From Conyzicola nivalis_A (lineage in GTDB: Bacteria > Actinomycetota > Actinomycetes > Actinomycetales > Microbacteriaceae): a stretch of 64,000 nucleotides of DNA. Under the pieces are notes generated by a model. It was not told the DNA's origin. It did no database searches and was given only the letters and a program-made list of their open reading frames with translations. Position numbers and translations under genes: made by a program. The stretch spans positions 310,001 through 374,000 of the forward strand of contig NZ_JBEPSJ010000001.1 of the NCBI RefSeq assembly GCF_040548875.1, read 5' to 3'. Of this stretch, positions 50,448 to 58,945 are shown piece after piece. How positions within the stretch are numbered: the first letter of the stretch is position 1; each line of letters opens with the position of its first letter.

Positions 50448-51332
50448 TTGAGCCTCCTCCGTCGCGTCAAGACGACCCTCTCGATCCGCGCCCACCGCAG
50501 GGTGCGCGGACTGCTCGAGGGGGAGTACACCTCGATCTTCCACGGTCGCAGCATGGAGTTCGACGACCTTCGGCCGTACGTTCCGGGCGACGAGGTGCGC
50601 GACATCGACTGGAAGGCGACGGCGCGGCTGCGCACCCCGATGACGAAGCGGTTCATCGCCTCACGCAAACACACCGTTCTCGTGATCGCCGACACCGGCC
50701 GCAACATGGCCGCTCTCGCCGAGAAGGGCGACACCAAGAGCGACCTGGCCATTCTCGCGGCGGGCACGATCGGGTACATCGCGATCCGGCACGGCGACCG
50801 CGTGGCCATGGTCGCCGGCGACGCCGACCACACGGTTTTCGTCGAGCCAGCCTCCACCGAGGCGCACCTGGAGCGCATGCTGCAGAAGATCGCCGCGAAC
50901 ACCAGCGTCGCAGCCGGAGCGAGCGACCTGACGCGTCAGCTCGAATACGCCGTGCGCGCGTTCCGGCGGCGCATGATCGTCTTCGTGATAGCCGACGACC
51001 GCGAGCTCGGGGCGCCGGAGCAACGGCTCGTGCGCAGGCTGTGCGTGCAGCACGAGGTACTGTGGCTGCGCATCGGCGACGCCGACCTGATGAAGCCCGA
51101 GTGGAGCTCCGCCGGCATGCACGACGTGCACGACGCAGCCCCCATCCCCGCCTTCGTGCGCGGCGACCCGGCACTGCGCGCCGAGTTCGCCGCAGCGGTG
51201 GCCGAGAGCTCGGCGCGGGCGGAAGACGTGTTCGACGGCTTCGCGGTCAGCAGCCAACGCGTCAGCGCCGAGAGCGACGTCGTGCCCGGGCTGTTCCGCC
51301 TGCTGGAGGTGCATCGCCATGCCAGGAGGTGA
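50448..51332 (+). CDS. DUF58 protein (VWA operon)
   Basis: A 294-residue protein without the membrane segments of the other DUF58 protein in this window. The DUF58 signature is FDDLRPYVPGDEVRDIDWKA near residues 35-54, then a von Willebrand-like fold with HTVLVIADTGRNM. The start is TTG at 50448 with AGGACGG about 8 bases upstream; the frame opens directly with SLLRRVKTTLSIRAHRRVRG. It ends 14 bases inside the next gene. The partner is expected to be the MoxR ATPase encoded just before it. Confidence 0.9.
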   Translation: MSLLRRVKTTLSIRAHRRVRGLLEGEYTSIFHGRSMEFDDLRPYVPGDEVRDIDWKATARLRTPMTKRFIASRKHTVLVIADTGRNMAALAEKGDTKSDLAILAAGTIGYIAIRHGDRVAMVAGDADHTVFVEPASTEAHLERMLQKIAANTSVAAGASDLTRQLEYAVRAFRRRMIVFVIADDRELGAPEQRLVRRLCVQHEVLWLRIGDADLMKPEWSSAGMHDVHDAAPIPAFVRGDPALRAEFAAAVAESSARAEDVFDGFAVSSQRVSAESDVVPGLFRLLEVHRHARR

Positions 51333-51786
51333 GACCTTCTTCCCGCCCGTGCAGTACTCGCCGATCTGGTTCATCATCGGCGTCGTGATCATCGCGCTCG
51401 TGATCGGCTGGTACCTGTTCGTGCTGCTGCTCACACGCCGCCGGCCAGACCCGGTCGAGTTCGTCGGCTCCATTCCCGAGCTCACCACGAGCGTGCGCGA
51501 CGCGTATCTCGGACGCATCGACGAGGTCGGGCGGCGCTACGCCCACGGCGACGTGTCGTACAGCCAGGCGCACCACGAGCTGAGCGCCCTGGTGCGCTCC
51601 TTCGCCGCGCAGGCGCAGGGCGTGCGTGCGCAGTTCATGACCCTCGACGATCTGCGCCGCACACCGCACCACGACCTCGCCGCCACCGTCGAGCGGCTGT
51701 ACCCCGGCGCGTTCAGCGGTGCCACCGCCGGCAGCATCGACGATGCGACCGCCCGCGCGAGTGAGCTGGTGCGCTCGTGGAACTGA
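51319..51786 (+). CDS. Small membrane protein of the MoxR-VWA operon
   Basis: A 155-residue protein with a single membrane span at about 15-38 (PIWFIIGVVIIALVIGWYLF). The rest is cytoplasmic and helical, with HGDVSYSQAHHELSALVRSF. It holds the position of DUF4381-type proteins in MoxR-DUF58-VWA operons of other bacteria, and the layout (one span, then a helical bundle) agrees, but sequence similarity is weak to my eye. It overlaps the DUF58 gene by 14 bases and the next gene by 10. Confidence 0.8.
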   Translation: MPGGETFFPPVQYSPIWFIIGVVIIALVIGWYLFVLLLTRRRPDPVEFVGSIPELTTSVRDAYLGRIDEVGRRYAHGDVSYSQAHHELSALVRSFAAQAQGVRAQFMTLDDLRRTPHHDLAATVERLYPGAFSGATAGSIDDATARASELVRSWN

Positions 51787-52754
51787 TCTTCTGGTGGACG
51801 ATCCCCGTCTGGGCAGCACTAATCGTCGTCGTGGCGCTGCTGCTGCGCCGCCGCCGTGCCGAACGTGCCGCCGTGTCGCTGCCGATCGCCCATCGCGACC
51901 GTCTCACCTCGCTGCCCGGCTATGCGCGCGCCCTCGGCCGCTACCGCCGCCTGCTCGTGCTGATAGTGGCGAGCCTCGCGCTCGTGCTGTTCGGCGCCGT
52001 CGCGCTCACGGCGAGACCCGCGTCCGTTGCATCCGTACAGCCTGAACTCAAGAACCGCGACATCGTGCTGTGCCTCGATATCTCCGGTTCGATGGTCGAC
52101 TACGACAAAGAGGTGCTCGACGTCTTCGGCGAGCTCGCGCAGCAGTTCACGGGGGAGCGCATCTCCCTCGTCGTCTTCAACGCCTCGGCCGTCACCCGCT
52201 TCCCGCTCACGAGCGACTACGACTACATCTCGAAACAGCTGGCCGAGCTGCGCGAGCAGTTCGACTCCACCGACAGCGACTACTACCGGGGAACGCTGTA
52301 CGGCAACGGCTCGTCGCTCGTCGGCGACGGTCTCGCGTCGTGCGCCGTGCGGTTCGACTCGCCCGACCAGGAGCGCAGCCGCTCGGTGATCCTCGTAACC
52401 GACAACCTGATCGCGGGGAAGCCGGTCTTCACCCTCCCCGAGGCGGGGGAGCTTGCCAGGTCGCGCGGGGTGCGCGTCTACGGCATCAACCCGGGCGACA
52501 CCGAGGCGAAGGCCTACCTCGCCGAGCTCGCGACCGAGTTCCGCACCGTCGTCGACGGCACCGGCGGCGCGTACTACGCCCTCGACGATCCGGCGACCAT
52601 CCCCTCCATCGTCGACGACATCACCGCCCAGCAGGCCGCGTCGATGACCGGCGAGCCCGAACTCGTGCTCGTCGACCAGCCGGCGTTCGGGGTGCTGCTC
52701 GCGTTCGTCGGACTCGCCGGGTTCTTCGGACTCGTCTGGAGGCTGCGCCGATGA
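51777..52754 (+). CDS. Membrane von Willebrand A protein 1
   Basis: A 325-residue BatA-like protein: membrane spans near residues 5-23, 58-78 and 300-320 with a von Willebrand A domain between. The metal-ion-dependent adhesion site is perfect (DISGS, Asp101, Ser103, Ser105). The segment VFNASAVTRFPLTSDYDYIS and TDNLIAGKPVF fit the family. GTG start overlaps the previous gene; the next VWA gene overlaps by 4 bases (ATGA). The ligand is unknown; such proteins are thought to form an envelope complex with the second VWA protein. Confidence 0.92.
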   Translation: MELIFWWTIPVWAALIVVVALLLRRRRAERAAVSLPIAHRDRLTSLPGYARALGRYRRLLVLIVASLALVLFGAVALTARPASVASVQPELKNRDIVLCLDISGSMVDYDKEVLDVFGELAQQFTGERISLVVFNASAVTRFPLTSDYDYISKQLAELREQFDSTDSDYYRGTLYGNGSSLVGDGLASCAVRFDSPDQERSRSVILVTDNLIAGKPVFTLPEAGELARSRGVRVYGINPGDTEAKAYLAELATEFRTVVDGTGGAYYALDDPATIPSIVDDITAQQAASMTGEPELVLVDQPAFGVLLAFVGLAGFFGLVWRLRR

Positions 52755-53833
52755 TCGCTCTCGACCCCGTGGCCCCCGTCTGGCTCATCGTCGTTCTCGC
52801 GGCGGCCCTCGCCGCCTTCTGCGGCTGGTGCCTCGCCACCTCGTCCGACGCCCGCGCGCGCCTCGCCTGGGCCGTGCGCATCGTCGCGGTCCTGCTGCTC
52901 GTCTCCGTCGCAGTGCGCCCGATGATCCCCGCCGACCCCGCCTCACGTTCGACGTCGGCCGGGGGACTCGAGGTCTACATCGCCGTCGACACGACCAGCA
53001 GCATGGCCGCGGAAGACTGGGGTGACGCGGGCGCAGACCCCGACGCGGCCCAGCGGCTCGCCGGCGTCAAGGCCGACATCGCGGCCATCGCCGACCGCCT
53101 GCGCGGCGCGAGCTTCTCACTGGTCACCTTCGACGGCGACGCCGTGCAACGGGTCCCGTTGACGTCGGATGCCTCGGCTCTCGTCTCTGCCGCCGAGGTG
53201 CTCACCCAGGAGATCACCGCCTACTCGCAGGGCTCGAGCGTCGACGAACCCGTCGAGCTGCTGACCGAGATCATCGGCGGCGCCGCCGATCAGGACCCCG
53301 GCCAGCAACGCGTGCTCTTCTACCTGGGCGACGGCGAGCAGACCGCGGCCACCCAGCCAGGGTCCTTCGAGGCGCTCGCCCCGCTGATCAGCGGGGGAGC
53401 GGTGCTCGGCTACGGAACACCCGAGGGGGGACGCATGCGGGAGTTCGGCGGATACGTCGACCCCAACGCGCCGACCGCCTACATCCAGGACTACTCGGAC
53501 GGCGACCCGGTCGACGCCGTATCGCGCATCGACGACGCGCGGCTCGAGGCCATCGCCGCGCAGCTCGGAGTCGGCTACCTGCACCGCGACGCGGGATCGG
53601 GCATCGACGCGCTGCTCGCACCGCTCGAGCCGGGAACCTCGACCGTCACCGACGGTGTGCGCGGCGAGCGCACCGAGCTGTACTGGATCCCCGCGATCGC
53701 ACTCGGGCTCTTCGCGCTCTACGAGGTCCTCGCGCTCGGCGGGCTCCTCGTCGAGGCTCGCGGCGCGGGAGGGCGAACGCCCCGCCGTCGCGACCGTGAC
53801 CTCGACCCCGATCGCGATCGGAGCGCGCCATGA
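52751..53833 (+). CDS. Membrane von Willebrand A protein 2
   Basis: A 360-residue BatB-like protein with spans near residues 10-30, 40-56 and 318-340. The adhesion site is DTTSS (Asp80, Thr82, Ser84), the D-x-[ST]-x-S form with Thr in the middle position. TAYSQGSSVDEPVELL and FYLGDGEQTAAT follow, as in the domain. The cytoplasmic tail is very basic and Asp/Arg-rich. ATG overlaps the previous stop; the TPR gene overlaps by 4 bases. Confidence 0.92.
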   Translation: MIALDPVAPVWLIVVLAAALAAFCGWCLATSSDARARLAWAVRIVAVLLLVSVAVRPMIPADPASRSTSAGGLEVYIAVDTTSSMAAEDWGDAGADPDAAQRLAGVKADIAAIADRLRGASFSLVTFDGDAVQRVPLTSDASALVSAAEVLTQEITAYSQGSSVDEPVELLTEIIGGAADQDPGQQRVLFYLGDGEQTAATQPGSFEALAPLISGGAVLGYGTPEGGRMREFGGYVDPNAPTAYIQDYSDGDPVDAVSRIDDARLEAIAAQLGVGYLHRDAGSGIDALLAPLEPGTSTVTDGVRGERTELYWIPAIALGLFALYEVLALGGLLVEARGAGGRTPRRRDRDLDPDRDRSAP

Positions 53834-54534
53834 CCCGGGAACTCGAGACCCGCACACGCCGTCGGCGTCGCACGAAGTACCTTCTCTGGTCGCTGCCGGT
53901 GGTGCTGGGCCTGCTCTACGTGGCGACCCGGTTGATGGGGCTATCGATCACCAATGGCGCGGCGCTCAGCCTGTTCGACTCCGCACGGTTCGAGTCGAGC
54001 GCCGAGAAGTCGACGGAGCTTCTCGACGAGACCCTCATCGAGCCGTACATCCCGTGGTTCAACCGGGGCGACGCGTACGCGGCGCAGGAGAAGTACACCG
54101 ACGCGATCGACGACTTCGAGAGAGCGCTCGAGCTCGCCCCGGCCGAACGTCAGTGCGACGTGCGCGTCAACCTCGCCCTCGGCTGGGAGCGGCTCGGCGA
54201 CATCTATGCGGTCAACGGTTATCCGCAGGGGGCTGTGCTGCTCTACGAGACCGCGCTCAAGGTCATCTCCGAGGGCGAGGACTGCGTTCCGCCAGAACCC
54301 TCCGGCGAAGACCTGCAGGCGGCGGAACCCCGCGTCGAGGGCAAGATCGAGCAGTCGGAGCGCCAGCGCGACGCGGCAGAGGGGTCGCAAGACGAGGGGC
54401 CGGGGAGCCTCGACGAGCAGCTCGACGAGCTGGGTCAGAAGAGCGAGGCCGGAGAGCAGGACAAGGCGACACAGGACGCCGCGGATCGCGGCGAAGAGTC
54501 ACAGGAAACGGGGCGGCCGGCGAAACCGTGGTGA
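53830..54534 (+). CDS. TPR-repeat membrane protein
   Basis: A 234-residue protein with a basic start (TRRRRRTKY), one membrane span at about 18-37, and two tetratricopeptide-like repeats at about 75-150 (WFNRGDAYAAQEKYTDAIDD and NLALGWERLGDIYAVNGYPQ). The C-terminal 80 residues are Glu/Gln/Asp-rich and probably disordered. TPR proteins end many MoxR-DUF58-VWA operons (BatC/BatE-like), where they are scaffold parts of the complex. ATGA overlap with the preceding gene. Confidence 0.88.
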   Translation: MTRELETRTRRRRRTKYLLWSLPVVLGLLYVATRLMGLSITNGAALSLFDSARFESSAEKSTELLDETLIEPYIPWFNRGDAYAAQEKYTDAIDDFERALELAPAERQCDVRVNLALGWERLGDIYAVNGYPQGAVLLYETALKVISEGEDCVPPEPSGEDLQAAEPRVEGKIEQSERQRDAAEGSQDEGPGSLDEQLDELGQKSEAGEQDKATQDAADRGEESQETGRPAKPW

Positions 54535-54576
54535 CGGGTGGTAGGCGGTGATGGGCTGGCTCGGGTAACTTAGTCT

Positions 54577-54622
54577 TCAGGTATTCGCGACCCAGAGGAC
54601 GCGAAACCGAACAGATACCTGA
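54577..54622 (+). promoter_or_regulatory. Nested hairpin in the nusA leader
   Basis: Outer arms TCAGGTAT (54577-54584) and ATACCTGA (54615-54622) enclose inner arms TTCGCG (54584-54589) and CGCGAA (54600-54605). It lies 16 bases before the nusA start codon. A structured leader could allow autoregulation of nusA, known in E. coli; whether it does so here is a guess. Confidence 0.5.
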
Positions 54623-54638
54623 ATAGTGGAGGCCCTCA

Positions 54639-55640
54639 GTGGACATCGATCTGAGCGTGCTGCGTCTCATGGAACGAGAGCGCGAGATTCCGTTCGAGGA
54701 ACTCGTGGGCATCATCGAGCAGGCCATCCTCACGGCCTACCTCAAGCACACCGAAGAGAACGAACAGAAGCCCGGTGAGGCGCCCGCCAAGGCGCGCGTG
54801 CACCTGGACCGGAAGACCGGACACGTGAGCGTGTTCGTGGCCGAGCTCGACGACGACGGGACCGTGATCGGCGAGGCCGAGGACAGCCCGAGCGACTTCG
54901 GCCGCATCGCCGCCTTCGCGGCCAAGCAGGTCATCAACCAGCGTCTTCGCGACATCGCCGACGAGCACATCCTCGGCGAGTTCCGCGGGCGTGAGGGCGA
55001 CATCGTCGCCGGGGTCATCCAGCAGGGACCCAACCCCCGCATGATCCACGTCGACCTCGGAACCATCGAGGCGATCCTGCCGCCCGAGGAGCAGGTTCCG
55101 AGCGAGGAGTACAAGCACGGCAGCCGGCTGCGCGTCTACGTGACGAGCGTCGCCAAGGGCGCGAAGGGTCCGCAGATCACCGTGAGCCGCACGCATCCGG
55201 CCCTCGTCCGCAAGCTCTTCGCCCTCGAGGTCCCCGAGATCGCGAGCGGACTTGTCGAGATCACCTCGCTCGCTCGCGAGGCCGGTCACCGCACCAAGAT
55301 GGCCGTGCGGGCGACCGAGGCGGGTATCAACGCCAAGGGCTCGTGCATCGGCGAGCTCGGTCAGCGCGTCCGCGCCGTCTCGGCCGAACTGGGCGACGAG
55401 AAGATCGACATCGTCGACTACTCCGAGGATCTCGCGACGTTCGTCGCGAACGCCCTGTCGCCCGCCCGCGTCACGAGCTCCTACGTGATCGACGAGTCGA
55501 CCAAGGCCGTACGCGCCCTCGTGCCCGACTACCAGCTGTCGCTCGCGATCGGCAAGGAGGGCCAGAACGCCCGACTCGCCGCGAAGCTCACCGGCGCGCG
55601 CATCGACATCCAGCCCGACTCCATCCTCGAAGACAAGTAG
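54639..55640 (+). CDS. nusA: Transcription termination/antitermination factor NusA
   Basis: A 333-residue NusA, the short actinobacterial form without the two C-terminal acidic repeats of E. coli. The N-terminal domain (DIDLSVLRLMEREREIPFEE) binds RNA polymerase. The S1 domain is near 120-185 and two KH domains follow (HRTKMAVRATEAGINAKGSC and LSLAIGKEGQNARLAAKLTG). GTG start has GGAGG 6 bases upstream. rimP, usually just before nusA, is missing from this spot. ylxR follows at a distance of 77 bases, with a hairpin between. Confidence 0.96.
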   Translation: MDIDLSVLRLMEREREIPFEELVGIIEQAILTAYLKHTEENEQKPGEAPAKARVHLDRKTGHVSVFVAELDDDGTVIGEAEDSPSDFGRIAAFAAKQVINQRLRDIADEHILGEFRGREGDIVAGVIQQGPNPRMIHVDLGTIEAILPPEEQVPSEEYKHGSRLRVYVTSVAKGAKGPQITVSRTHPALVRKLFALEVPEIASGLVEITSLAREAGHRTKMAVRATEAGINAKGSCIGELGQRVRAVSAELGDEKIDIVDYSEDLATFVANALSPARVTSSYVIDESTKAVRALVPDYQLSLAIGKEGQNARLAAKLTGARIDIQPDSILEDK

Positions 55641-55653
55641 TCTTCCGGACGCT

Positions 55654-55684
55654 GAGCCTGTCGAAGCGCCCCTTCGACGGGCTC
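55654..55684 (+). repeat. Hairpin copy of the dispersed repeat between nusA and ylxR
   Basis: GAGCCTGTCGAAG (55654-55666) and CTTCGACGGGCTC (55672-55684) pair with one G-U wobble over a 5-base loop. It is a head-to-head pair of the same core that makes the tandem array at 39641-39763. Located 14 bases after the nusA stop, it could act as a weak terminator inside the operon. Confidence 0.7.
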
Positions 55685-55717
55685 GGGGACCGGTACCTGC
55701 ACCAAACAGGGGGTAGT

Positions 55718-55993
55718 ATGGACTCCGTTAGAACTTGCCTCGGCTGCCGAGCGCGCGCCGACCGTTCCTCCTTGTTGAGATTGGTCGCTCGTGACGGCGT
55801 CGTCGTCGCCGATCAGTCGGCAACGCTTCCCGGTCGAGGTGCGTGGGTTCACCCCACGGTTCAGTGCGTAGAAGCCTCAGTGAAACGCAAGGCCTTCGGC
55901 CGGGCGTTTCGTTCGAGCGTCACGGTCGATACCGTGCAGCTTCTCGCAGATGGAGGAGTCTCGACGAGACTCCATGAAGAACAGGCTGATTGA
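55718..55993 (+). CDS. ylxR: YlxR (DUF448) RNA-binding protein
   Basis: A 91-residue basic protein. RTCLGCRARADRSSLLRLVA near the N-terminus and GRGAWVHPTVQCVEASVKR are the two family signatures. In Bacillus subtilis the homologue (RnpM) binds and modulates RNase P. Its place between nusA and infB is conserved across bacteria. ATG at 55718 is preceded by AGGGGGTAGT. The infB start lies 87 bases downstream. Confidence 0.93.
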   Translation: MDSVRTCLGCRARADRSSLLRLVARDGVVVADQSATLPGRGAWVHPTVQCVEASVKRKAFGRAFRSSVTVDTVQLLADGGVSTRLHEEQAD

Positions 55994-56080
55994 CCTATGG
56001 ACAACTAATGAGCGGCTCGAAATGAGTTCCGTCCACTAATGGTCTGCCCCTGTCCGGGTGCAGACCCAGACAGGAGAATT

Positions 56081-58867
56081 GTGGCTGCCAAACCACGCGT
56101 ACACGAAATCGCCGCCGAACTCGGCGTCGACAGCAAGATCGCCCTCGACAAGCTCAAAGAAATGGGCGAATACGTCAAGGGCCCGTCATCCAGCATTGAG
56201 CCTCCCGTAGCGCGCCGCCTCAAAGCAGCGCTCGAGGCCGCAGGCGTCAAGCCCGCAGCCGCGGCTCCCAGTGCTCCCAAGCCCCCCGTCAAGGCCGCGG
56301 CTCCGCGCCCGGCGGCGCCCAAGCCCCCCGTGGCCGAGGCTCCCGTCGTGGTCGACGAGCCGGTGGCAGAGCCCGTCGTCACGACGCCCGCTCCGCTCAC
56401 CGTCGCCGAGCGCCAGGCGCAGGCCGAAGCGGCAGCAGCCGCCGCGGCCGCGGCACCTGCGGCTCCCGCCGAGGGCGCGGCTCCGGCCGCGACACCCGGC
56501 AAGCCCGGCGCCTCGAGCATCCCGCGCCCCGGCCAGCCCCGACCAGGCAACAACCCGTTCGGCAGCAACCAGGGAATGCAGCGTCCAGGCGCGGCTCGCC
56601 CCGGCAACAACCCCTTCGCGAGCAACCAGGGCATGCAGCGTCCCGGCGCCCCGGTTGCGGGCGGCACGTCCAGTGCCCCCGGCATCCCGCGTCCCGGTGC
56701 TCCGCGTCCCGGCGCACCGCGTCCGGGCGGACCCGGCCAGGGCGCACGCCCGCCGGCATTCGGTGCTCGTCCGGCAGGCGCCGGTCGTCCCGGTGGCGCA
56801 GGCGGAGCTCGACCCGCCGGTGGCGGCTTCCGCCCCGGTGGCGCTCCCGGATCCACGCCCGGCACTCCCGGCTCCAACTTCGGCCCGAACCGTCCAGCAG
56901 GCGGCGGCGGTCGTGGTCGCGGTCCCGGCGGCGGCACCGCAGGTGCCTTCGGCCGTGGTGGCGGAAAGAGCAAGGCCCGCAAGTCGAAGCGCACGAAGCG
57001 CGCCGAGTTCGAGCTTCGCGAAGCCCCGTCGCTCGGCGGCGTCAGCGTTCCCCGCGGCGACGGCTCGACGGTCATCCGTCTCCGTCGCGGCGCGTCGATC
57101 ACCGACTTCGCCGACAAGATCGACACGAGCCCCGGAAACCTCGTCACCGTGCTGTTCCACCTCGGACAGATGGCGACGGCGACCGAGTCCCTCGACGAGG
57201 CGACCTTCGGCATCCTCGGCGACGAGCTCGGCTTCAAGATCGACATGGTCTCGCCGGAAGACGAAGACCGCGAGCTGCTGAGCGGCTTCGACATCGATCT
57301 CGACCAGGAGCTCGAAGACGAAGACGACGAAGACCTCGAGATCCGTCCCCCCGTCGTCACCGTCATGGGTCACGTCGACCACGGTAAGACCCGTCTCCTC
57401 GACGCCATCCGCAATGCGAACGTCGTCGCGAGCGAAGCCGGCGGAATCACGCAGCACATCGGTGCGTACCAGGTCGCTGCCGAGCACGAGGGCATCGAGC
57501 GCAAGATCACCTTCATCGACACCCCGGGCCACGAGGCGTTTACCGCCATGCGCGCCCGTGGTGCGCAGGTCACCGACATCGCGATCCTCGTGGTGGCGGC
57601 GGACGACGGCATCATGCCGCAGACCGTCGAGGCGCTCAACCACGCCCAGGCGGCCGGCGTTCCGATCGTCGTCGCGGTGAACAAGGTCGACAAGGTCGGT
57701 GCGAACCCGGCCAAGGTGCGCCAGCAGCTCACCGAGTTCGGCCTCGTCGCCGAAGAGTACGGCGGAGACACGATGTTCGTCGACGTCTCGGCGCTCAACA
57801 ACGTCGGTATCGACAAGCTGCTCGACGCCGTCTTGCTCACCGCAGACGCCGGTCTCGACATGCGTGCCAACCCGAACAAGGACGCCCGCGGTGTCTCGAT
57901 CGAGGCGAAGCTCGACAAGGGACGCGGTGCTGTCGCTACCGTGCTCATCCAGTCGGGAACGCTCGAGGTCGGAGACCCGATCGTCTCCGGAACGGCATAC
58001 GGCCGTGTGCGCGCCATGTTCGACGAGAACGGCAACTCGGTCGAGTTCGCGACGCCGGCCCGCCCCGTGCAGGTACTCGGACTCACGTCCGTTCCCCGCG
58101 CAGGCGACACGTTCCTTGTGACCGACGACGACCGCACCGCCCGCCAGATCGCCGAGAAGCGCGAAGCAGCAGAGCGCAACGCACTGCTCGCCCGCAGCCG
58201 CAAGCGCATCAGCCTCGAGGACTTCACCAAGGCCCTCGAAGACGGCAAGGTCGAATCGCTCAACCTCATCATCAAGGGTGACGTCTCCGGTGCTGTCGAA
58301 GCACTCGAGGAGTCCCTGCTCAAGATCGAGGTCGACGAGTCGGTCCAGCTGCGCATCATCCACCGCGGTGTCGGTGCTGTCACGGAGAGCGACGTCAACC
58401 TCGCCACCGTCGACAACGCCATCATCATCGGCTTCAACGTGCGCCCCGACCCGAAGGCGCGCGACCGCGCGTCTCGCGAGGGTGTCGACGTGCGCTTCTA
58501 CTCGGTCATCTACGCCGCGCTCGAAGACGTGGAGAACGCCCTCAAGGGCATGCTCAAGCCCGAGTTCGAAGAGGTGCAGTCGGGTGTCGCCGAGATCCGC
58601 GAGATCTTCCGCTCCTCCAAGTTCGGCAACGTCGCAGGTGTCATCGTCCGCTCCGGCACGATCACCCGCAACGCCAAGGCCCGCGTCATCCGCGAGGGAG
58701 TCGTCGTCGGCGACAACCTCGCGATCGAGAGCCTGCGCCGCTTCAAGGACGACGTCACCGAGGTTCGTACGGACTTCGAGGCCGGTATCGGTCTCGGCAA
58801 GTTCAACGACATCCAGATCGGCGACGAGATCGAGACGATCGAAATGAAGGAAAAGCCGCGGGTCTAA
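56081..58867 (+). CDS. infB: Translation initiation factor IF-2
   Basis: A 928-residue GTPase that brings initiator tRNA to the 30S subunit. The N-terminal IF2_N domain (VAAKPRVHEIAAELGVDSK) is followed by a 250-residue Ala/Pro/Gly-rich linker with an RPG-type imperfect repeat (NNPFGSNQGMQRPG appears twice). The G domain has GHVDHGKT at 430-437, DTPGHEAF and NKVD, then the EF-Tu-like domains. GTG at 56081 has AGGAGAATT just upstream; longer open frame upstream is outside the family. A 15-bp-stem hairpin follows before rbfA. Confidence 0.97.
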   Translation: MAAKPRVHEIAAELGVDSKIALDKLKEMGEYVKGPSSSIEPPVARRLKAALEAAGVKPAAAAPSAPKPPVKAAAPRPAAPKPPVAEAPVVVDEPVAEPVVTTPAPLTVAERQAQAEAAAAAAAAAPAAPAEGAAPAATPGKPGASSIPRPGQPRPGNNPFGSNQGMQRPGAARPGNNPFASNQGMQRPGAPVAGGTSSAPGIPRPGAPRPGAPRPGGPGQGARPPAFGARPAGAGRPGGAGGARPAGGGFRPGGAPGSTPGTPGSNFGPNRPAGGGGRGRGPGGGTAGAFGRGGGKSKARKSKRTKRAEFELREAPSLGGVSVPRGDGSTVIRLRRGASITDFADKIDTSPGNLVTVLFHLGQMATATESLDEATFGILGDELGFKIDMVSPEDEDRELLSGFDIDLDQELEDEDDEDLEIRPPVVTVMGHVDHGKTRLLDAIRNANVVASEAGGITQHIGAYQVAAEHEGIERKITFIDTPGHEAFTAMRARGAQVTDIAILVVAADDGIMPQTVEALNHAQAAGVPIVVAVNKVDKVGANPAKVRQQLTEFGLVAEEYGGDTMFVDVSALNNVGIDKLLDAVLLTADAGLDMRANPNKDARGVSIEAKLDKGRGAVATVLIQSGTLEVGDPIVSGTAYGRVRAMFDENGNSVEFATPARPVQVLGLTSVPRAGDTFLVTDDDRTARQIAEKREAAERNALLARSRKRISLEDFTKALEDGKVESLNLIIKGDVSGAVEALEESLLKIEVDESVQLRIIHRGVGAVTESDVNLATVDNAIIIGFNVRPDPKARDRASREGVDVRFYSVIYAALEDVENALKGMLKPEFEEVQSGVAEIREIFRSSKFGNVAGVIVRSGTITRNAKARVIREGVVVGDNLAIESLRRFKDDVTEVRTDFEAGIGLGKFNDIQIGDEIETIEMKEKPRV

Positions 58868-58881
58868 CACCCCGGCGGGAT

Positions 58882-58921
58882 CGGTGATTGGGCAGGTCGT
58901 TCGCGGCCTGCCCAATCACCG
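58882..58921 (+). terminator. Strong hairpin between infB and rbfA
   Basis: Perfect 15-base arms CGGTGATTGGGCAGG (58882-58896) and CCTGCCCAATCACCG (58907-58921) with a 10-base loop. It begins 14 bases after infB. No T tract follows, and rbfA starts 24 bases later, so it may be a partial terminator or an mRNA-stability element inside the operon. Confidence 0.65.
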
Positions 58922-58945
58922 CCTTAACCACCTAAGGAGCAACAC

